Source: Drosophila persimilis
Lineage: Eukaryota; Arthropoda; Insecta; Diptera; Drosophilidae
DNA: 64,000 bases
Direction of reading: 5' to 3'
Assembly: GCF_003286085.1 (NCBI RefSeq)
Contig: NW_020825350.1
Span: forward strand, 1,178,001 to 1,242,000
The notes under the pieces are model-generated. The model had not been told where the DNA came from, did not search any database, and saw nothing but the letters and a program-made list of their open reading frames with translations. A program made the translations under genes and the position numbers. How positions within the stretch are numbered: position 1 is the first letter of the stretch; the number at the start of each line of letters is the position of its first letter. Below, one piece after another: positions 57,330-64,000 of this stretch.

Positions 57330-57875
57330 TGTAGCGAACCCATGCATGTACATATGTAATACTCTGTTATATATATAAACTATTGTTTATGTTACACATT
57401 CCATCTGAACAACAACATGATCTGCCTCTTGGGCGCGGATCAGCTAGCTGCCCAAACTGCTGATCAATCTTTTCCCTAAAACACAGGCATTTGAAAAGAT
57501 ATACATATGGTTTACATTTGCCGGTAAGGGTTTTCTCTTCAATCTATGTTGCCTTTCATTTAAAGATATGCTGTATATAAATGTATAATATAGAGCATAT
57601 ATATACATATATGTATAGATGTAGGAAACAAAGGAAAGAGAGAGACACGAAGCGGTGGTGTCGTCGGGATAGAGCAGTAATCGGCTCTGAGAGAGCCGAT
57701 AGCGAGAGAGAGAGATCACTCAGTTGTCAGTTCAGCCACGCATCAGACGTACACGCATATAATTACTCACAAACATACATACTTAATGTAAAACTTGGAG
57801 CTGTTATAATTTTAAGTCCAACATACTTATCAAATAAATGTTACTCGTTGCCATCAAGCAACTAAAACTACTACA
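57330..57875 (+). repeat. 5' LTR of the mdg3/blastopia-like element
   Basis: TGTAG at the start and CTACA at the end form matched LTR termini. It contains GAGAGAGCCGATAGCGAGAG-type purine tracts (about 57,690-57,715), and AAATAAATG near the 3' part as a possible polyadenylation signal. The primer-binding site follows three bases later. Confidence 0.7.
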
Positions 57876-57878
57876 AAT

Positions 57879-57892
57879 TGGGGGCTCGTCCG
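57879..57892 (+). other. Primer-binding site, tRNA-Pro-like
   Basis: TGGGGGCTCGTCCG is the exact complement of the 3' end of metazoan tRNA-Pro (without the terminal few bases), placed three bases after the LTR end. Confidence 0.75.
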
Positions 57893-59987
57893 AAAATAAG
57901 CCCAAGACAACAACATTTGCAAGTGAGATTTGTGCGTGTATTTGGAAATTTTGGTGAACACGAGACTGGAGACACAAGAGATCGGTCGCGGTGCGAAATT
58001 GAATTGCAGTCTGGCCTATAAGTGCGAGAGAGACACTTGTCGAAGAAGGCGCATTAGTGTGAGCAGACATTCAAGAGAGCTGGAGCGACAAAACGACGGC
58101 AGACGGCAGCAAACACAGCAAGAATCAAGACCTTCGTTGTTGTTGTTGTGCATTGCGTCTGAGAGAGGCTAGAGCTACAAGGAGACAAGCGGCACAGAGA
58201 CGACAATCTGAGCGCGTTCGTTCCAAAGAGAGCAGAAGCGACAAAACGACGGCAGCAAACAGCAAGAATCAAAGAACATTGGTTGTTGTTGTGTTGCACT
58301 GCGTCGGACGGAGGCTACAACTACAAGAAGAGACAAGCAGCAAAGAGACGACCATTTTGTAACAGCAGAAGCAGCGACGATTCGGGAAGCGACAACGAGT
58401 TAACGGCGAACAGCGAGAGCAAGGCAAGGCAACAAAGAGAGGACGGCAACAGCGACATCGACAGGCAAGCGAGATCTGGATGTGGTGGTGTGTGAGCGTC
58501 AAATTTGGAGTCTGGAAAGTTCTACGCAGAAGCGAGAGTTAACAAGGGTAAACCCATAGTAAGGTGAGCGTTAACAGAGAAGCGATCGTTAACAGTGACG
58601 ACTTTAAAGGCGTTTTCGGAGTCGATGTTAACTGGAAAATTGTTAACAGGCCAGCAGTAATAAGGTTGTTTAAGTTAATTTAATTACATTTTCTTAGATA
58701 TAAGCTAATATCAATTATTTTGTATTTAAATCGTCACGATGCAAGTTGAAGAGATAATCGCAGATTTGCGAGAGAAGTTAAGAGAGTGTAACAGATAACG
58801 AAGCAGGAGGCTAGGATCTGAAACGGTAGACGAGCAGATGGACGGTATGATCGAGATCCATGCACGCGTTGCTGCCGGTCTCATTTTTAGTCGGGTAGAG
58901 TGGGGGTGGGGTAGGGAGAGATCGCGTCACGAGCTCAAGCATTAGGAGCAAAGACAATAAAAATAAGTTTCGCGTGCGGTTCAAGGTTCAGACGGAAGAA
59001 ATTTACAGAGAAATGACAGTCTAGGGAGATGAGTCAGCTGAACGATTTCGAGCGGGAGTTGCTTGCGGTGTCATTGCAACTCGGTATGCCCACCCTTCCT
59101 TGATCGCACCAGTCCAAATAGGCTGAGTAATGGGTAACGATCCCTAAAATAAACGCTCTACTTCTGCTAGGTTACGTCATCTCGGCGCCACATGATCCTT
59201 AATAACGGCAACAATTAACGGGAATTCATTACAAACAGTTGATTCATTAAACTTTTCTACAAGCTCTCATGGCTGCTAAGAGGGTAGATTTATATGAGGG
59301 TAGATTCAAATATGTAAGCTGCAATTAAGATTAATTATGTATATAAAAATATCATGATGAAAGATCTTATTAGACTAGGGTCAACTAATTATAAAGAGTA
59401 TATTCAGGAATAATGGTAATTACGATACACAAATAGAAATATATTCGAATGGTTTTCAGTTTAAATGCAAAAACAAGGGACGGATGGATGCATCTTTAAA
59501 GTGCACAGCAATTGCTTGTGGGGTAGTCGCAACAATAAGTTTGGTTGTCGATAGATTCGGAATTGCAGAAAGTTACATTGCTTGCGAAAGAGCAGAACAA
59601 AACAAACACGTGAACAATTGGATTGGTCAGCGTTACAGTACGGCTGGGAAGTTTACGGTCGTGGCATGGAATCTTTAATGTTGCTTCGACTCGCGTAAAA
59701 TTTTGATTTCACATATAGCAGACGTTCACAGGTTATCACTCACTTTTAATGTTAATCCTAGGGTCAGTACAATAGTGGGGTTTCAAAGTATTAATCCAAT
59801 ATGAAGAAATGCATGGGCATAGCCATCATGATCGAGACACCGAATGACTTCATCAGCAACGCAAACAGTATAACGGCACCGGTAATTGTCTTCTCCTTTA
59901 GCGTAACTGTTCGTATGCGGGCGGCGTAAGCGACGTAGCAATGACGAAAGCCTCTGAAGAGGGAATCGTCAACTTCACACATACATA
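57893..59987 (+). pseudogene. Leader and gag region of the mdg3/blastopia-like element
   Basis: A long purine-rich leader (to about 58,735) contains GACGGCAGC/GACAAC repeats, including two similar copies of the CAGCAAGAATCAA...TTGTTGTTG block (58,115-58,150 and 58,258-58,295). A gag-like start is at about 58,738 (MQVEEIIADLREKLRE). Beyond that, the coding content is too decayed to follow. The 64-codon open stretch at 59,484-59,678 is unassigned. Confidence 0.4.
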
Positions 59988-60210
59988 CAGTATGTCAAGA
60001 AACTCTGAAAATAAATTAAATTTTTTGACTTTGGTTAAGAAACTAATGGCCTTTGGTTCAAATTTCTAAAATTTTTTTAATTCATAACCATTCAGGGATT
60101 AATTATAAAGTAGTTAGTGAAAAAAAATAACAAAACTATAGATAGGTAACTTAAAAAATAACAGAAACAATGATTACTCATTTTTGACACTGTCAAGAAA
60201 GTCTTTACAC
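59988..60210. repeat. Left inverted repeat of the Tc1-like element
   Basis: It is nearly identical to the complement of the right repeat, with small indels, and holds two transposase-binding-like boxes (GTCAAGAAACTCT outer, GTCAAGAAAGTCTTTACAC inner). Confidence 0.9.
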
Positions 60211-60271
60211 AAAATATTTTTGTTTTTTAAATTCAAAATTCTTCGTAATTATTTAATATATTTAACTTATT

Positions 60272-61104
60272 TTAATATTTGGTATGTCCTCCCTTAGCAT
60301 TGACTACATGCTGGAGCCGTTTTGTCATCGAATTTATCAGTTTTTGTAGGTCATACTCAAAGGGAATGTTTTGCCACTCTTCCAGTATGAATTCTTTTAG
60401 CTGATTGCGGTTTTTGGGCTGTCTTTTTCCCACTTTCTTCTTCAAGTAGGCCCACAAATTTTCAATGGGGCTAAGATCGGGACTCTGGGGTGGTGTATCA
60501 ATAACTTTTCCACAGTTGTAAAGCAGCCTCTCACATTGGACTCTTTATGTTTGGGATCATTGTCTTGATAAAACTTGAATTTGACCCTATTGTCCGTAAT
60601 GAGACCAAATTGGCTTTTTAAATTTGTTTTTAAAAAATGGAGGTACGGTTTGGCATCTAATGTATTCTCAATAAATGCAATATTTCCCACTCCTCGGCTA
60701 GAGATGCACCCCCAAATCAAAACCGAAAGTTTTCCAAACTTTACAGTCGGAATGATGTTTCGGTTATCTAAAGCTGTTAACGGCTTGCGCCATACTCTGG
60801 GTGGACCATCATTGTAATAAAGCATCATTTTTATTTGGTCGCAAAATATGACGTCATCCCAATACTCTGCCGGCTTACTGATCATGTTAACAGCGAAAGT
60901 GAAGCGCTTTTCCACATTGACCGACGAAAGCAGCGGTTTTTTTCGTGCCACTCTGGAAGAGTATTTATGGCGTAGAATAACCACGCGTACTGTTTCGTGT
61001 GAAACAACCAAGTCAAGTTCTTCGTCAAGTTCCTTGGCCAGAGTCCTGACCGATATATAGTAAATCAACTGGACAACGTCAAATCTTAGTCTTTTGCCAG
61101 GCAT
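60272..61104 (-). pseudogene. Tc1-like transposase, defective
   Basis: The frame starts MPGKRLRFD at 61,104. It jumps within a few residues to LAKELDEELDLVVSHETVR, so about 60-70 residues of the paired-like DNA-binding domain are deleted. The catalytic domain follows: YWDDVIFCDQIKM (first D, with Q replacing the usual E next to it), VWRKPL, VLIWGCISSRGVG and FYQDNDPKH (second D). Near 60,520 a one-base frame change shifts the reading, after which SPDLSPIENLWAYLKKKV (third acidic residue E) and the C-terminal MTKRLQHVVNAKGGHTKY complete the protein at 60,272. The internal deletion and the frame change make it non-functional, though the inverted repeats could still be mobilised in trans. The intact family protein is about 340 residues. 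Confidence 0.85.
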
Positions 61105-61272
61105 TTTACAAATTTCAGAAAGTTAGTCTGTAGATGTGCACCGGTCAAAATTTCGCAACCAAATCAAAATCAATGCAAAAATAGAGCAGCACTGAGCAAC
61201 GCCAAAAGCATAGATTACGGTAAGTCCCGTTTTTTCTAAGAACGAGATCAAAACAGAGCTCGAAAACGAAAT

Positions 61273-61504
61273 GTGTACAGAGTTTCTTGACAGTGTCAAA
61301 AATGAGTAATCATTGTTTTTGTTATTTTTTAAGTTACCTATTAATAGTTTTGTTATTTTTTTTTCACTAACTACTTTATAATTAATCCCTGAATGGTTAT
61401 GAATTAAAAAATTTGATAAATTTGAACCAAAGGCCATTATTTTCTTATCCGAAGTCAAAAAATTTAATTTATTTTCAGTGTGTAAAGAGTTTCTTGACAT
61501 ACTG
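61273..61504. repeat. Right inverted repeat of the Tc1-like element
   Basis: This is the complement of the left repeat. It carries GAGTTTCTTGAC boxes at both its outer and inner edges and ends CTTGACATACTG before the flanking TA. Confidence 0.9.
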
Positions 61505-62030
61505 TATGTATGTCACTGCACGCGTAGATATAAGCCCGTCGACCGTTTTTCACTGGTGTAGGCCGAGCAAGGCTTGTATGTGTGTGGACCCACGCCGGTA
61601 CACCCTGCGGTAAATACAGTGATGCTCACATGTATGCAGACGCCACGCCGAAAGAAGATTTGGGGGCGAAGACGGCTAACACATACTGTAGTCGATCGGT
61701 ACAATGGATACTTATATGTGTGGCAAGGTGACGAGACTGTAGTGGGTACGGCTTACGGCACTACGTCCGGCGTTTCGTACGGTATTACGTACGGCCAAAC
61801 CTATGGTTAGGTTTTTAAGAAAAAAAACGAACGATGGACACGCGGTAATTACGGTCGAGGTTAGAATTTTTTTCTTTCACTGCACTACTTGAGTATTTTC
61901 TTTAGACGTCCGTCTGGGATCGCGAGTACAATTGGAAAGAACATGCCCAAGCCACTCTCCTTCCGCTTGAGTCCTTGGTTCTCTCATTCCCCTTTTCTCA
62001 GCACACTTTGACAGTTGCCGCTGTTAACTT
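61505..62030 (+). other. Unassigned stretch, probably within the mdg3/blastopia-like element
   Basis: By position it should hold protease sequence, but no DTG/DSG motif was found. It contains a small TACGG/TTACG-rich repeat tract (61,745-61,800). Confidence 0.3.
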
Positions 62031-64000
62031 ATGTCATTTTTTTTCTTGCGCGTAACTGCCCAAAAGGTGCAAGGTGCACGTCTAAGGGAAGGGGAAACCG
62101 TGGGACGGTTATCCGATATTTTTGGTTGGACAGTTAGGGGTATGGTAGGAAAGTACCAACCTCAGCGAAATGTAGATGCGCCAATAAAAACGAAAATTGT
62201 ACTAGTGGATGAGATATCAGTTTTCCAGCATCCGAGACGATTACCGTTGTGTGAACAGGAAATCGTGGACAAGCAAGTGAAAGAGTGGCTGGCTCAGAAG
62301 ATTATAAAGCCAAGTACATCGGAGTATGCATCACCAGTAGTGTTGGTATCCAAAAAGAACGGTAGCAAGAGACTATGCTGTGATTACCGAAAGCTGAATG
62401 AGAAAATAGTTCGCGATAACTTTCCAATGTCACATATGGATACAGTGTTGGAGAAACTGCAGGGTGAAAAGTATTTCACCACGTTGAATTTAACGAATGG
62501 TTTTTTCCATGTGCCTGCAGAAGTTGAGTCTCAAAAATATACGTCTTTTGTGACTCAGAATAGTCAGTTCGAATTTTTATATGTACCATTCGGAATTTCA
62601 AATTCTCCAGCGGTGTTTACCAGATTTATAATGGCTGTGTTGAGAGATTTGGTAAAGAATAATGAAGCAGCAGTCTATATGGATGACGTTATTATTTGTA
62701 GTCAAGATATAGAAGAGGGTTTGTTAAAGTTGAGAAAAGTACTGAAGATGGCGGAAATGAATGGGCTACGTATAAATTGGAGAAAGTGTCAGCTGTTACG
62801 ACAAAAGGTTAATTTTCTGGGGTATATAATAGAAAAGAATACGATAAGACCAAGTGATGAGAAGTTGATAAAAAAGCAGTGCAGAGTTTCATAGGATTGA
62901 CTTCTTATTTCCGAAAGTTTATTGAGGGTTATGCTGGTATTACAAAACCATTGACAGATCTGCTGCGGAAGGATGTTAAATTTGAATTTAAGGAGATACA
63001 TCAGGTTGCGTTTGAACAACTAAGGGTAGCATTGATTAGTAGACCTGTTTTAGAAATGTACAACCCGAAGTTGGAGACAGAAATCCATACTGATGCATCA
63101 AAATGGGGATATGGAGCCGTGTTACTGCAAAAGAGTTTGGAAGACAGCCAATTCCATCCAGTTCAATATATGAGCCGTAGGACTAAGCCATGTGAAGAGA
63201 AATATCCTGCTTATGACGTTGAGGTTCTGGCAATTATCGAAGCTTTAGCGAAATGGCGTGTATACGTTTTGGGAATAAAGTTCAAAATTGTCACAGATTG
63301 TAATGCATTTACACGATCAAAAAGAAAGACGTTCCTTTGAGAGTAGCACGTTGGGCCATGTACCTACAAGATTTTAATTATGTTATAGAACATCGCTCAG
63401 GAACGAAGATGAGGCACGTTGACGTGTTGAGTCGTGTATCTTGTTTTATGGTGACCGAAAGTATAGCTCATCGTTTGAAAGAAGCTCAGCTAACCGACGA
63501 TTGGGTTAAGGCTGTTAAAAGTATTGTGGAGGAATATGAGGATTATTATATTCAGAATCGGATTTTGTTTAAGGATCCGGATAAGGAGCCTTTCGTAGTA
63601 CCAGCTCAGTTGGAAAATGAGATTATATCAATAGCACATAAGCAAGGACATTTTTCAGTTAAAAAGACACAAGATATCATTGAAAAGTCGTATTATATTC
63701 CGACAAGACAAAGTGTGGCACGTAATAAATAGTTGTGTCGAGTGTATCATTGTCAATGAAAAGACAGGAAAACGTGAGGGTTATTTGCAACCAATAGACA
63801 ATGGTGATAGGCCGCTACAAACGTATCACATTGATCACGTTGGACCAATGGAAATGACTAAAAAACAGTACAATTATATTCTGGTTGTCGTTGATGGATT
63901 TTCTAAGTTTGTTTGGTTATATTCTACTCGTAGTACAGGCGTTGAAGAGGTCGTTAAGTGTTTGGAAATTCAGGGGACTAGTTTTGGTAATCCGAACAGA
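62031..64000 (+). pseudogene. pol region (RT, RNase H, integrase) of the mdg3/blastopia-like element
   Basis: The RT part (about 62,230-62,860) shows SEYASPVVLVSKKNGSKRL, TTLNLTNGFFHVP, VPFGISNSPAVF and the catalytic YMDD (62,677-62,688). RNase H (about 63,050-63,320) shows HTDASKWGYGAVL and YDVEVLAI. The integrase zinc finger (about 63,610-63,720, IAHKQGHFSVKKT) is followed by the core YHIDHVGPMEMTK with the first catalytic D (about 63,815-63,860) and VVVDGFSKFVWLY. The region leaves the window inside the integrase core. It is part of a broken element. Confidence 0.8.

Larger units (their letters stand above)
59988..61504 (-). mobile_element. Tc1-like DNA transposon with long inverted repeats (S/Paris/Bari type)
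   Basis: It is bounded by inverted repeats of about 223 bp (59,988-60,210) and 232 bp (61,273-61,504), each starting CAGTATGTCAAGAAACTCTG. A second GTCAAGAAA(G/C)TCT box lies near the inner edge (60,192-60,205; 61,280-61,292), the IR/DR arrangement known for the long-repeat Tc1 group. TA dinucleotides flank both ends (59,986-59,987; 61,505-61,506). The transposase gene is on the minus strand. Total length 1,517 bp, a little under the ~1.7 kb of intact S or Paris elements. Confidence 0.9.
57330..64000 (+). mobile_element. Ty3/gypsy LTR retrotransposon (mdg3/blastopia-like), runs past the window end
   Basis: It starts with a 546-bp LTR, a tRNA-Pro-like primer site and a long leader. The gag region is poorly preserved. 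After a Tc1-like insertion (59,988-61,504) come reverse transcriptase, RNase H and integrase, still open at the window end. The GFFHVP and YHIDHVGPM wording fits the mdg3/blastopia group. The element is broken, with several breaks visible in the part seen. The 3' LTR lies outside the window, so age cannot be judged from LTR pairs. That the 57.3-59.9 kb and 61.5-64 kb parts belong together is inferred from orientation and size. Confidence 0.65.

Noticed and set aside
59974-61514. Longer inverted repeats for the Tc1-like element including ACATACATA
   Set aside because: The extra symmetry is better explained by a palindromic target around TA; family ends begin with CAGT next to TA.
1-64000. tRNA, rRNA or snRNA genes
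   Set aside because: I looked for GGTTCGAATCC-type B boxes with matching A boxes and found none convincing; the tRNA-like matches are retroelement primer sites.

Overview
The window looks like Drosophila nuclear DNA, most likely from the obscura group. The reasons are at least seven copies or fragments of the Drosophila-specific DINE-1/INE-1 Helitron-like repeat (in a version with a long obscura-type middle), short 60-70 bp introns, a TATA plus TCAGTT core promoter, long CA/GT, CAG and CTC microsatellites, and many Drosophila-type transposon families. The species assignment is inference. Nothing bacterial, no CRISPR array, no rRNA and no convincing tRNA was seen.

Layout. From 1 to 42.5 kb the sequence is mostly non-coding and unique, with simple repeats and scattered old mobile-element pieces. 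The only convincing host gene there is a single-exon 300-codon gene on the minus strand at 17,054-17,956, with a polyadenylation signal just downstream. Weaker host candidates are a TATA/Inr transcription unit at 8.12-8.85 kb, a possible exon at 18.33-18.63 kb (minus), and an acyl-CoA-binding-protein-like last exon at 20.40-20.54 kb. Old elements in this part are LINE tails (10.3-11.3 kb and 34.2-35.1 kb, both minus), two near-full-length DINE-1 copies in inverted orientation (12.87-13.97 kb plus, 35.58-36.68 kb minus), hAT pieces (21.7-22.1 kb and 27.2-28.5 kb), a Tc1-like piece (24.0-24.3 kb), a Ty3/gypsy fossil (25.3-26.35 kb), an LTR fossil (33.9-34.2 kb) and a 597-bp inverted-repeat element (30.87-31.47 kb).

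From 42.6 kb to the end almost everything is mobile DNA, nested several layers deep. A Ty3/gypsy fossil (43.0-43.8 kb) and a decayed hAT transposase (44.4-46.5 kb) are followed by the most unusual object: a 2.4-kb element at 46,497-48,882. It has 11-bp terminal inverted repeats, shared sub-terminal GATGACA/TGTCATC motifs, a tandemly doubled 171-bp left end and a palindromic ~36-bp repeat array near its right end. It carries an apparently intact spliced gene for a 249-residue coiled-coil plus DUF4806-like protein and no recognisable transposase.

Next is a BED-type hAT element (about 48.9-57.3 kb). It was split by a young Ty3/gypsy element (49,983-56,112; target duplication ACAG) and cut at its C-terminal end by a second Ty3/gypsy element of mdg3/blastopia type (57,330 to beyond the window). 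That one was itself hit by a Tc1-like element with long inverted repeats (59,988-61,504). The inferred order is hAT first, then the two LTR elements, then Tc1.
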